From Flavobacteriales bacterium (GTDB lineage Bacteria; Bacteroidota; Bacteroidia; NS11-12g; UBA955), in assembly GCA_002737705.1 (NCBI GenBank), contig NSIM01000002.1, positions 62,001 through 126,000 on the forward strand: a stretch of 64,000 nucleotides of DNA. The letters run 5' to 3'. The position numbers and the translations under genes are program-made. Under the pieces are notes generated by a model. It saw only the letters and a program-made list of their open reading frames with translations, made no database searches and was not told the origin of the DNA. The stretch's first letter is position 1; each line of letters starts with the position of its first letter. Of the stretch, positions 27,611 to 37,247 are shown in pieces.

Positions 27611-29572
27611 TTATTCTTGAACCCACAACACTGTATGAACTGCGTAAAGCGATATGTAGGATTGCAATTCTTTCATCAAGAATTGTCTACTTTTTATTCT
27701 GGACACATTTCCCCGAATGAACAGCGTATCGCCCTTTTTATGGCAATTCCACTGCTTGTTAAAACGAATAATAACAAATGAATGCGCTTGTTTAATGCGT
27801 TGCACTCTTTTATACTCAATGCCAGATATCAACACAAAAACTCCTGCCAAAAGCAAGGCAAGCGGCCAAGAATGAAATTTGGTCGGTTTTTTCGGCGCTT
27901 GAATCAAAGAAACAGCGGAGCTATTGTGTGCGTTTAGAGAATGATTGCCCGTATTTTTTTTCTTGCTTTTGACACAGTATTTCGCATTGTATCGAAGTAA
28001 ATTCCGCTTGCCCATCTTCTTAAAAATTTTATAACCACAGGCCAAACAAAGCCACATCAAAATCGCTTCCCACCAACCAATCTCTAGTGTTTTGAGTTGT
28101 TTCAAAGGAAGTGATTCTCCACAGTGCAGAACCAATAGCAATCCCTTCAAAAAAAATGCAAACCCGCAATACAGAAAATATCCTACATACGGTATCCAAC
28201 CCAGAAATAAACACAGGAGCCCCACATAAACGGCGATCGTAAACAAAGGCAATAAAAGCAGATTGCCAAGCAAAAACCATGTCGGAAAAGAATGGAAATG
28301 CAAAAGCATCAGTGGTGCAGTAAACAATGTCGCGGTAAGGGTCAGGCTGATATTGAGCAACAAGATATTGAGCCATTTATGGGGTGTTTTCCACTGCTTT
28401 GACCAAATATCATGCAGGGTTCCAATTCCCAATACAGCCAAATAACTCAATTGAAATCCCAACTGAAAAATCACATATGGATTCCACAAAACCTGAATAT
28501 ACGCAGAGCCCAAAAGAACATGCATTAGGTGTTGTTTTCGTCTAAACCCATAATTGCCCACCCAAACCCAGGTCGCTCCTAACATAGCGCGTATCACAGA
28601 AGCACCCGAACCCGTAATCCATGCGTATACCCAGCCCATCAAAATCAAAACAATGAGTGCTGTTACCCCGGGCTTGGTTCTCCCGCCAATTCGGGTTAAT
28701 AGCCACATTAAAGCCCCCATAATCAATGCCACATGCATCCCAGAAACAGCCAAGACATGCATTAAACCCCCGATGGCAAATTGCTTTTCGATTTGTGGTT
28801 CTAATCCTGCCTTATCTCCAATCAACATGGCATACACAAGTCCAGCCTGGTCAGGGGTTAGATTGTCAAATAATTGCTTTCTCACTGCAGATAAGAATCG
28901 TAATTTTATACTTAACACCCTTCCAATGGGCCGCCTTCCTGCAAATAAAAACGTGGTATCCCATCGCAAATTCCCATCAATTCCGAGTGTCTGCATAATG
29001 TCATCCCACTGAACCGATCCAGGAATCGTAGAATTTACATAGGGACGTAGTGCCTGAACGGGCACATGGTATACACTTCCGACTGCTGGTGGGGAAACAC
29101 CCTTGGGCAAGCTTACACGAAAATGCATAGAATGAGGATAAAACGCCCCTTTGGAGTCTAAAAATCCCAAACAGCCGATTTCGCCAGCATGTCCTTTGGC
29201 ATTTGGAATGAGGGTATCTGTGATTGAAACAAGAGCCAATTTCTGCAATGGCTCTTGTTTCCAAAGATTTTTGTCTCCCATTTCAGAACCAAAAAATTGG
29301 AGGGCAATCGCTGTATTAAAGAAAAATACCGAACCCATGCGCAATTGGGGATTGATGCTGCGGTATTTGGGCCAGACCAAAGACCAAAACAGGATTGTAG
29401 AAACAAAAAATAATGCAATACCCCAAATTGAAAAGGGAATTGCTTGGCCACCATATCGAATGCATGAAAAGGTAAAAAAAGGATTTGCCCAAGGACAATG
29501 AATCCAAATGATGCCCAAGGACAACCCACAAAGTGGAATAAAAAAAGAATTTGAACGAATAAACTGTTGCAT
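27611..29572 (-). CDS. ComEC/Rec2 family competence protein
   Basis: LTPDQAGLVYAMLIGDKAGLEPQIEKQFAIGGLMHVLAVSGMHVALIMGALMWLL; multi-TM. Confidence 0.9.
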   Translation of the reverse strand: MQQFIRSNSFFIPLCGLSLGIIWIHCPWANPFFTFSCIRYGGQAIPFSIWGIALFFVSTILFWSLVWPKYRSINPQLRMGSVFFFNTAIALQFFGSEMGDKNLWKQEPLQKLALVSITDTLIPNAKGHAGEIGCLGFLDSKGAFYPHSMHFRVSLPKGVSPPAVGSVYHVPVQALRPYVNSTIPGSVQWDDIMQTLGIDGNLRWDTTFLFAGRRPIGRVLSIKLRFLSAVRKQLFDNLTPDQAGLVYAMLIGDKAGLEPQIEKQFAIGGLMHVLAVSGMHVALIMGALMWLLTRIGGRTKPGVTALIVLILMGWVYAWITGSGASVIRAMLGATWVWVGNYGFRRKQHLMHVLLGSAYIQVLWNPYVIFQLGFQLSYLAVLGIGTLHDIWSKQWKTPHKWLNILLLNISLTLTATLFTAPLMLLHFHSFPTWFLLGNLLLLPLFTIAVYVGLLCLFLGWIPYVGYFLYCGFAFFLKGLLLVLHCGESLPLKQLKTLEIGWWEAILMWLCLACGYKIFKKMGKRNLLRYNAKYCVKSKKKNTGNHSLNAHNSSAVSLIQAPKKPTKFHSWPLALLLAGVFVLISGIEYKRVQRIKQAHSFVIIRFNKQWNCHKKGDTLFIRGNVSRIKSRQFLMKELQSYISLYAVHTVLWVQE

Positions 29573-29596
29573 AACCGGTAAACCCGGTGCAACAGT

Positions 29597-30469
29597 TTAA
29601 TTGTTGAGAATGCGTTTGATCATCTTGTGCATATCACCTGCCGATTCATCTCGCCTACGCCACTGTTTTTGATCGTACCAGCGTCCGTATACCTCCAACC
29701 TCCCTGCTTCATCGGGCGCGTCAATAATTTCTTGTATACAGGAACCCATTATTTTCATATCTCCCCCAAAAAGGATATTGCAAAACTCAAAACGCCTACT
29801 GAGGGGAAATTGGGCAATGACAGAATTGCTGTCTGTTTTAGCGCTTCCAGTATTTGATTCATTCGAAGTATTGGAAAGAGGCTCGAAGGGAAACAATGAT
29901 GGTGCGATATCCATGGGAACGGTGTTGTTTGGCTTGGAAAATTCCGTTTCAGCAGATTTGACTATTGGGGGCGGTATTTCGCTTGTATCCTTGCTTGGTG
30001 AGGCAGAGAGTTTAAGTTCGGATTGCACTTCGAGATTCGCTTCCAATGTGGGTTCTATTGCGTGTGGGTTTTCCGTTTCCAGGGTCAGGTCATCAGACGA
30101 TTGAACTTCAGATTCTACTGTAGATTCGATGACCACTTCAATTTCTGGTTCCAACAATACATCCCCTTGCAATGTGGAGATGCCTTCAACTTTGGATTCG
30201 GATAGGTCTTGAACGAATAAATTTATAGGTGATTCAATGCTTGGAGGAAGTTTGTCTTCTGAAGCTCCAAGAACATCAGATTCTACATTTAAAGAATACT
30301 GCCTAGAAATCAACTCAATGTCCACTTCCATGTATAATCTGGCTGCCAAAGACTTGATTTCTTCTAATAATTCAGAATTTGGGCTTGCGTTTGGGTCAAT
30401 TCCACTTGCGTGGTGTATCATTGCCAAGCTGTTTAACGCATCGAGTAAGGGGGTTCTTTTAGATTCCAT
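29597..30469 (-). CDS. Conserved hypothetical protein with acidic low-complexity N-half and conserved C-term (FPLSRRFEFCNILFGGD...RRRDES)
   Basis: Long ORF; start at MESKRTPLLDAL preferred. Confidence 0.7.
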   Translation of the reverse strand: MESKRTPLLDALNSLAMIHHASGIDPNASPNSELLEEIKSLAARLYMEVDIELISRQYSLNVESDVLGASEDKLPPSIESPINLFVQDLSESKVEGISTLQGDVLLEPEIEVVIESTVESEVQSSDDLTLETENPHAIEPTLEANLEVQSELKLSASPSKDTSEIPPPIVKSAETEFSKPNNTVPMDIAPSLFPFEPLSNTSNESNTGSAKTDSNSVIAQFPLSRRFEFCNILFGGDMKIMGSCIQEIIDAPDEAGRLEVYGRWYDQKQWRRRDESAGDMHKMIKRILNN

Positions 30470-30507
30470 GGACTTTGGCAAGTTACAACAGCATTTACAA
30501 TTTCTGT

Positions 30508-31059
30508 ATGCGAGAATTTACACTTATCCACGGTTGTATGTTTGCAGGAAAAACCACGCAACTGATCGAATTTTACAATACAAGTAATTGCAATAGTGAT
30601 GAGAAATTGGCCGTAAAGCCCCTCCTCGACCAACGATACAATGCGGGTAGAATTAATAGTCATGGAGGCTTACAACTCTTGGCACACCGTATTGGAAAAG
30701 CTGAAGAAATTTACACCCTTGTCAATGAGTCGACCCAAGAAATCTATATTGACGAGATACAATTCATGGGACCAATTGTGATAGAGGTAATCGGAGAATT
30801 GATGATGAATAATATTCGTATTACTGCAGCTGGACTCGACAAAGATTATCTCGCACGCGATTTTGGACCCATGCCAGCGCTCAAAAAATTGGCCACCCAA
30901 ACGATTGAAATTAAAGCCAAGTGTCATATTTGTGGCTTTCCTGCGACGTTTACCTTCAGAAAACCTGGAAACGAAAACCTGGTATTGGTCGGTAACAACG
31001 ACCTTTACGAAGCGCGTTGCGAAGTCCATTGGAAGGAGGGAATGGAAGGAAGGCATTGA
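30508..31059 (+). CDS. tdk: Thymidine kinase
   Basis: LIHGCMFAGKTTQLIEF (P-loop); IYIDEIQFMG; CHICGFPATFTFR zinc site. Confidence 0.95.
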   Translation: MREFTLIHGCMFAGKTTQLIEFYNTSNCNSDEKLAVKPLLDQRYNAGRINSHGGLQLLAHRIGKAEEIYTLVNESTQEIYIDEIQFMGPIVIEVIGELMMNNIRITAAGLDKDYLARDFGPMPALKKLATQTIEIKAKCHICGFPATFTFRKPGNENLVLVGNNDLYEARCEVHWKEGMEGRH

Positions 31060-31251
31060 GAAAAATGTGCATTCGACGAAATCATTAAGTACAAAGCAAA
31101 TCGACACTATAAATGGCCAAGTTTTCGAACCATTTTTAAGCGCCAATGCCACATTTAAATCTTCTTTGCAAAAAATAGCATCGTTGTTTCTTCAGAGCCC
31201 AGGAATTTGTGGGAATGATTGCACGTTACACTCAAAAAATTGGGATACAGA

Positions 31252-31311
31252 ATTTGCGCTATTCGCATGCCATTTGCGCTATTCGCATGCCATTTGCGCT
31301 ATTCGCATGCC
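31252..31311. repeat. Three perfect tandem copies of atttgcgctattcgcatgcc (20 bp)
   Basis: Direct reading; overlaps the stop codon (31299) of the downstream minus-strand gene. Confidence 0.97.
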
Positions 31312-32264
31312 AAAATCCAAAGCAATAGCGAACTATCAATTAATATTCTATACCAGCGGTAGGGAATAAACCATTTAGGGAATACAACAATGACAGAATA
31401 AATGACCAATACAAACCAGATTCCGATATGGAACTGGAAATTTTGTTGAAAATAGGTAAGGGTTGATTCTTTAGACTGTATGGGCAATTCCGGGAGTAGA
31501 GAAAGGATACATCCCACAAAAAGCAAAGATATACCTATACTTTTAGGCCATTCATTCCAAATATTTGCAGATTGAATTAAGGCATCCTTATCACGTTCCA
31601 TCCACGCCAACAAAAGCACATTCAACAAAAAAAGGCCAAATCCCTGTAACAAAAAAGGACAAAACAAAATAAGGTCTTTTACATTCCAATCATGCAAAAA
31701 AACGGCACCCAAAACACTCAGCGAAATCAGTATTGGATTGCAAATTGCCGACCATTTTTTTGCGAATACCTTGCTTATCAGATATAAAAATCCCGCTGTA
31801 AGCGGGTAAAAAACAGATCGGGATATTACTTCCATAGACTGTAATTGAAGGGAGAATTGGGTATCCCAAAAAAATATCAGTGACCAAATACCAAAAAAAA
31901 ATGGCAATGCCATCCAAACGATACCACCCCAAAGCCAAAAATTTTTCAATGGCAATCCGATGGCATGCCATCGGATTGCATCCCAATAAAAATCTATCGC
32001 ATACACCCACATGGCAGCACAAAACAACCATGGTAGCAAAACCATTGCACTTGAAGAAGTGAGATTAAGTGTGGTATGAGCCCAGTAAAACAAGCAAGAA
32101 AAAACGATTGGGACCAATGGAATCGACCAAAATTGGGTTCCTAAATTGGGATTCATTGCATTCTGTTTTAAAGAATGATGGGCAAAATATTGGGAATGTG
32201 CTGGGGTAGCAGACTGTATAAAAGACAAAGAGCGCAATCGACCCAATATGCCCATTCTATGCAT
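31299..32264 (-). CDS. Polytopic membrane protein, unknown function
   Basis: Multiple hydrophobic segments; likely start MNPNLGTQFW around 32156. Confidence 0.65.
   Translation of the reverse strand: MHRMGILGRLRSLSFIQSATPAHSQYFAHHSLKQNAMNPNLGTQFWSIPLVPIVFSCLFYWAHTTLNLTSSSAMVLLPWLFCAAMWVYAIDFYWDAIRWHAIGLPLKNFWLWGGIVWMALPFFFGIWSLIFFWDTQFSLQLQSMEVISRSVFYPLTAGFLYLISKVFAKKWSAICNPILISLSVLGAVFLHDWNVKDLILFCPFLLQGFGLFLLNVLLLAWMERDKDALIQSANIWNEWPKSIGISLLFVGCILSLLPELPIQSKESTLTYFQQNFQFHIGIWFVLVIYSVIVVFPKWFIPYRWYRILIDSSLLLWILACE
31952..31979. repeat. Perfect 28-bp palindrome GCAATCCGATGGCA|TGCCATCGGATTGC inside the 31299..32264 CDS
   Basis: Direct reading of both arms. Confidence 0.97.
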
Positions 32265-32501
32265 TCAAATTTTGAGTGCGGTAATTTTCCCGATACCAGG
32301 TATAGACCTGCGCAAACTCTCCTCAATTCCAGCAGTCATTGTCATTTCACTCATACTGCAAGTACTGCAGGCACCAGTTAATCGAAGAATTACATCATGA
32401 CCCTTACTAATTTCAACCAATTCTACATCACCGCCATCTGCATGCAAATAGGGTCTCATAGACTCAAGAACTTTTTCTACCTGCTGTTGTATGTCACTCA
32501 T
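32265..32501 (-). CDS. NifU C-terminal domain (Nfu-type Fe-S scaffold)
   Basis: VEKVLESMRPYLHADGGDVELVEI...LTGACSTCSMSEMTMTAGIE. Confidence 0.95.
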   Translation of the reverse strand: MSDIQQQVEKVLESMRPYLHADGGDVELVEISKGHDVILRLTGACSTCSMSEMTMTAGIEESLRRSIPGIGKITALKI

Positions 32502-32515
32502 TTAACAAAAATACA

Positions 32516-33565
32516 TTAATTTGTTGTTTTAGCCATACTTACCTGTCGGGCCAATTCTCCGGCAAGCAAAACGAATGGTTTAAGATGTATCGAGTCAGCC
32601 GTTAATTCGCCCTTGTCTAGGGCTTGCATCAATGCAGGATTAAAAGGCAATTCTCCCAAAAAAGGCAACCCATATTCTTGGCTCAACGCTTTTCCCCCGC
32701 CCTCACCAAACAAGCGATATTTTTTTTCGGGCGCATCCTCTGGAATGAAATAACTCATATTTTCTACGACCCCCAAAATGGGCTTGGCAATTGTTTCAAT
32801 CGAGAACATGCCCAAAGCCCTACGTGCATCACTGAGGGCCATTTCTTGGGGTGTAGTTACAATAACGACACCTGTTAGGGGGACGGTTTGCACCAAACTC
32901 AATTGAACATCTCCAGTTCCTGGGGGCAAATCGATAATTAGGTAATCCAAATCTCCCCACTCAGTATCATTGACAAACTGTTTAAAGGCAGACGAAATCA
33001 TCGGGCCACGCCAAACAATCGCTTGTCCGCGGGCAGTCATAAAACCAATGCTTAGCAATTTCAATCCTTTTGCTTCAATGGGCAACATGATTTGCTTACC
33101 CTCTCGCATGATCATCTGGGGTGATTGGTTTACACCGAAAATCGTGGGAATGCTGGGTCCATAGATATCGGCATCGAGAAGACCTACTTTGGCTCCCAAA
33201 CCTGAAAGTGCCAGGGCCAATGACGCAGACAAGGTGCTTTTGCCAACCCCTCCCTTTCCGGATGCAATGGCAATTACATGCTTTACGCCTGGCAAGGTCG
33301 TTGAAATAGGGATACTGCTTCGCACCCTACTTGTAACGGTAATGTCTACCACTATTTCCGCATCCACCATCAGTCTTATGGCATTTTTACAAGCATTCAC
33401 CAACATATCCTTCATTGGACAAGCGGGTGTTGTAAGGACCAAGGTAAACGAAATTATATCTCCTATAACAAGGCCTTCAATCATCCCCAAGCTTACCAAA
33501 TCTTTTTTTAGATCTGGGTCATCAACATGGGATAGGGCTTTCAGAACTTCTGCTTTATCAATCAT
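32516..33565 (-). CDS. Mrp/NBP35 family ATP-binding protein (ApbC)
   Basis: IAIASGKGGVGKSTLSASLALALSGLGAKVGLLDADIYGPSIPTIFG. Confidence 0.96.
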   Translation of the reverse strand: MIDKAEVLKALSHVDDPDLKKDLVSLGMIEGLVIGDIISFTLVLTTPACPMKDMLVNACKNAIRLMVDAEIVVDITVTSRVRSSIPISTTLPGVKHVIAIASGKGGVGKSTLSASLALALSGLGAKVGLLDADIYGPSIPTIFGVNQSPQMIMREGKQIMLPIEAKGLKLLSIGFMTARGQAIVWRGPMISSAFKQFVNDTEWGDLDYLIIDLPPGTGDVQLSLVQTVPLTGVVIVTTPQEMALSDARRALGMFSIETIAKPILGVVENMSYFIPEDAPEKKYRLFGEGGGKALSQEYGLPFLGELPFNPALMQALDKGELTADSIHLKPFVLLAGELARQVSMAKTTN

Positions 33566-33849
33566 CGGAATAGTTCAACGATACGCTGAAAAAATCTTTT
33601 TTCAAAGGCCCAAAAATACTTAAACTGACCAAATATAAATCCATACATCAATAGCAAGATATTATAGAAAGGAAGAACTAAAATATAGTACACCACATCA
33701 ACCCACCAATGATCTCCCATATAGGGTTGAACAAATCTTTTAAGATACATAACAGTAGAGCCAGTCAGGCAAAATACCAACAATATTAACCATACCATCC
33801 ATGTTGTCTTAAGCTTCCAACGCAGCTTAAGTTTACCTATAAAACCCAC
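33562..33849 (-). CDS. Small membrane protein (DUF6787-like)
   Basis: KLKTTWMVWLILLVFCLTGSTVMYLKRFVQPYMG. Confidence 0.6.
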   Translation of the reverse strand: MGFIGKLKLRWKLKTTWMVWLILLVFCLTGSTVMYLKRFVQPYMGDHWWVDVVYYILVLPFYNILLLMYGFIFGQFKYFWAFEKRFFQRIVELFR

Positions 33850-34057
33850 AGTTCAAAGGTACTTATTTCATCACAAACCTTAAACGGTATTTACGATTTT
33901 ATACCAAATTTTACATTTTCAAAGCAATTGTTTGATTTTGGGTGTCAAAATCAATGCTTTAGTTGAAATTTGTGGCGTAAGAATTGAAGCGACCAACCCC
34001 ATGCATTTTGGCCTATGTTACCAACTGACTGGTGTCAATACCCCTAACAATCAAACA

Positions 34058-34834
34058 ATGACAGAAAAAGAAGACCTATCCGCCCTACCCAGCCTCAGTG
34101 ATTCAATAAAGAAGCCCCAGTCGGCCAATATACCTGTAAAACAATTGGTATTGATGCCTTTACCCATTGGAGAAAACAGTTGGGCTTGGATGAATACCCA
34201 AATTTATTTAGACACCATCACGCCAATACGGCATTGGATTGCCGAGGATGCAAGAACGCTGAGACGTTTTCTGTCAGGATTAAAGGCAGGGATTCCCTTG
34301 AACGATTTGGATATTTTTGAGTTGGGTGTTCGCAGTAAGAAAAATGAATTGGTAGCCCATCTCAAAGAGATTTATTCTGCGCAAACAATTGGCTTGGCAT
34401 CGGAGTCTGGAATGCCTTGTATCGCAGACCCTGGAGCAATGGTCGTGAAATTGGCCCACCAAAGAGGATGGAGCGTAAAACCCATAATGGGTCCAAATAG
34501 TTTGATGATGGCACTCGCAGGGAGCGGGTTAAGTGGGCAAACGTTTACGTTCCACGGCTACCCTCCAATCAATGAGAATGAAATTAAGCAGCTTACTACA
34601 CTATTGTACAATAAAGCCACCGAAAAACACAGCCATATATTTATTGAAACCCCTTATCGAACAGATCGGCTACTGCATTTTTTTTGCAAAAACCTGCCCA
34701 GTGACATGCTCTTGTGTATTGCCCAAAACCTTCACTCAGCCCAAGAAAGTACGATCACCAAAACAATCGGAGACTGGAAACTAAAAACCGAATCGCTGGG
34801 GAAAAGTCCCTGTGTTTTTATTGTTGGACGTTAG
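34058..34834 (+). CDS. Tetrapyrrole methylase-family SAM methyltransferase (RsmI-like)
   Basis: GLASESGMPCIADPGAMVVKLAHQRGWSVKPIMGPNSLMMALAGSGLSGQTFTFHGYPP; start trimmed to MTEKEDLS. Confidence 0.88.
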   Translation: MTEKEDLSALPSLSDSIKKPQSANIPVKQLVLMPLPIGENSWAWMNTQIYLDTITPIRHWIAEDARTLRRFLSGLKAGIPLNDLDIFELGVRSKKNELVAHLKEIYSAQTIGLASESGMPCIADPGAMVVKLAHQRGWSVKPIMGPNSLMMALAGSGLSGQTFTFHGYPPINENEIKQLTTLLYNKATEKHSHIFIETPYRTDRLLHFFCKNLPSDMLLCIAQNLHSAQESTITKTIGDWKLKTESLGKSPCVFIVGR

Positions 34835-34997
34835 ATCACAGCACAAAAGAAATTTAACACTACCAAGGCAATACTGCTTATTTAGAACAACCTAAAATCA
34901 ATGATTGACATTGTGGGTAGTAAGCGAAAAACTTGTTTAACTATTTTTGCGTTTCAATGATTAATTTTGCATTGTTATTTGACTAATACAAATTACC

Positions 34998-36245
34998 ATG
35001 AAAGATATTTTCGAAAAACTTTACGATCGCATGGGTCCTTTGGGCATGTACGCCGACGATGCCCATGGCTATTTTGCTTTTCCCAAACTTGAAGGTCCAA
35101 TTGGTCCCAATATGATTTTTAGGGGTCGAGAACGACTTAACTGGAGTTTGAATAATTATTTGGGTCTGGCAAACCACCCAGAAGTTATGAAAGCGGATGC
35201 CGATGCTTCTGAAAAATTTGGCATGGCCTACCCAATGGGGGCTAGAATGATGAGTGGAAATAGCAATTACCACGAACAATTAGAACAAGAATTGGCCGAC
35301 TTTATCAAAAAACCCGAAGTAATTTTATTGAATTATGGATACCAAGGCGTTTTGAGTGCCATTGATGCGTTGGTGGATCGACACGATGTAATTGTGTATG
35401 ATGCCGAAGCACATGCTTGCATAATTGATGGCGTTCGTTTGCACATGGGAAAACGATTTGTTTATAACCACAACAATATTGAGAGTTTACAACAGCAATT
35501 GCGCCGTGCCACCAAGCTGGTAGAACAAACAGGTGGTGGAATCCTGGTCATCACAGAAGGTGTATTTGGAATGAGTGGTTCTCAGGGTAAAATTAAAGAA
35601 ATTATTGCCTTAAAGCAGACATTTGCGTTTCGGCTTTTGGTAGACGATGCCCACGGTTTTGGAACAATGGGTAGTACAGGAGCGGGTACTACAGAAGAAC
35701 AAGGATGCACCGATGGTGTAGATATCTACTTCTCAACTTTTGCCAAATCGATGGCAGGTATTGGCGCTTTTATTGGTTCTGATCCCCATGTGATTAAATT
35801 TTTACGCTACAATATGCGCTCACAGATATATGCTAAATCTCTTCCAATGCCCATGGTCGTTGGTGCCCTCAAGCGATTGGAATTGATGCGCAACTGTCCA
35901 GAATTAAAAGATAAATTGTGGGAAATTGTAAATGCTTTACAAAGCGGATTGCGTGAAGCAGGATTTAATATCGGCATTACTACAACCCCAGTGACCCCCG
36001 TTTTACTCAATGGAACAATTCCTGAGGCCACCCATCTAATTAAAGACTTACGAGAGAATTTTAATATTTTTTGTAGCATTGTGGTTTACCCGGTTGTTCC
36101 AAGAGGCGTGATTATGTTGCGGTTAATTCCTACAGCTTGCCATACCCTAGAAGATGTAGCCATAACCCTTAAAGCCTTTATTTCTATCAAAAGCAAATTG
36201 GACGCTGGCGAATATTGCCAAGAAAAACTGGCCGAATTCGCATAG
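34998..36245 (+). CDS. Alpha-oxoamine synthase family PLP enzyme, probably serine palmitoyltransferase
   Basis: NNYLGLANHPEV; LLVDDAHGFGTMGSTGAG; DIYFSTFAKSMAGIGAFIGS. Confidence 0.88.
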   Translation: MKDIFEKLYDRMGPLGMYADDAHGYFAFPKLEGPIGPNMIFRGRERLNWSLNNYLGLANHPEVMKADADASEKFGMAYPMGARMMSGNSNYHEQLEQELADFIKKPEVILLNYGYQGVLSAIDALVDRHDVIVYDAEAHACIIDGVRLHMGKRFVYNHNNIESLQQQLRRATKLVEQTGGGILVITEGVFGMSGSQGKIKEIIALKQTFAFRLLVDDAHGFGTMGSTGAGTTEEQGCTDGVDIYFSTFAKSMAGIGAFIGSDPHVIKFLRYNMRSQIYAKSLPMPMVVGALKRLELMRNCPELKDKLWEIVNALQSGLREAGFNIGITTTPVTPVLLNGTIPEATHLIKDLRENFNIFCSIVVYPVVPRGVIMLRLIPTACHTLEDVAITLKAFISIKSKLDAGEYCQEKLAEFA

Positions 36246-36275
36246 TTTCGATTTGTCATTTGGACATCTGCGAGA

Positions 36276-37139
36276 TTGATTGGGTTGAGAAAAAATATTA
36301 CACAAGGTTCTTATTGGTTTGCCATTGTCATTCTTTCCATTTTTGGAATTATTCGATGCCACATTCAAACACAAGAAACAGCCGCCTTTCGTTGGGCATC
36401 CAAAATAGATAGCGGGAAAGCCCAAGAATACCTCATTGCATGGCAAGTCAAACAAAAAAAGACGATTCAATGGCGCAAGGATTATGGCCAAAGAACAAAT
36501 AAAAAATCTTACAAGAAAATCATTCCCCACAGAAGTTCGCCGTATCCAAACTCAGAATATCCCAGTTACCCTGTTAAGGCATTGACCCCCAAGATGGCAT
36601 TGCAACTTCTTCTTGCACTCATCAAACCCCAGAAAGACAGGACAACCTATATAAAAGAACAACAACGAAAATACACAGGAACAGATTCTGCCAATTCCAT
36701 TCGGCAACTGAAACAATTACTGAGAAAACAAAACCCATACCCAGTCCAAATTTCACTCAATGATATAGACAGCACAACATTGGAAAGCTTCCCCGGAATT
36801 GGCCCCAGCACAGCGCGACGCATCATACAATACCAAAAGAGACTCGGTGGATTTGTTGATCCACAACAATTGTTTGAAATTCCAAATATCGATACAATTA
36901 TTCTTCAGTTATTGGAAATACAATGTCAAAAACCCTCAGGCCCGATTGTGTATTTGAACGAAAATCCGACGTGGAAAATGCTCTACAAACATCCGTATAT
37001 TGGCCCAGCGCGTGCAAAAATATTCTTTTCATTCTGCCAACAATATCCCACAATGTCTGTTGGAGAATGGAATGGAATGCAGGGCATTTCGGCCATCGAC
37101 AAAGACCGAATTTTTCCTTATTTACGACTAAGTCAATAA
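36276..37139 (+). CDS. ComEA-like helix-hairpin-helix protein
   Basis: ISLNDIDSTTLESFPGIGPSTARRIIQYQKRLGGFVDPQQLFEI. Confidence 0.82.
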   Translation: MIGLRKNITQGSYWFAIVILSIFGIIRCHIQTQETAAFRWASKIDSGKAQEYLIAWQVKQKKTIQWRKDYGQRTNKKSYKKIIPHRSSPYPNSEYPSYPVKALTPKMALQLLLALIKPQKDRTTYIKEQQRKYTGTDSANSIRQLKQLLRKQNPYPVQISLNDIDSTTLESFPGIGPSTARRIIQYQKRLGGFVDPQQLFEIPNIDTIILQLLEIQCQKPSGPIVYLNENPTWKMLYKHPYIGPARAKIFFSFCQQYPTMSVGEWNGMQGISAIDKDRIFPYLRLSQ

Positions 37140-37247
37140 TATTCGATTCGGGTGTTTACCAAATTGCGTATTTCGGTCAAAAAATAGAGCCCTTACTATT
37201 GATAATGCAAGACATATTCACTTTCATCATTTATATTTGTTGTTTAT

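Noticed and set aside
30023-30205. ORFs antisense to the acidic hypothetical protein (29778..30104, 30023..30205)
   Set aside because: Mirror of low-complexity Glu/Ser-rich coding sequence
31252-31311. 20-bp triple repeat as CRISPR or iteron array
   Set aside because: No spacers and no cas or rep gene nearby; better described as a short VNTR
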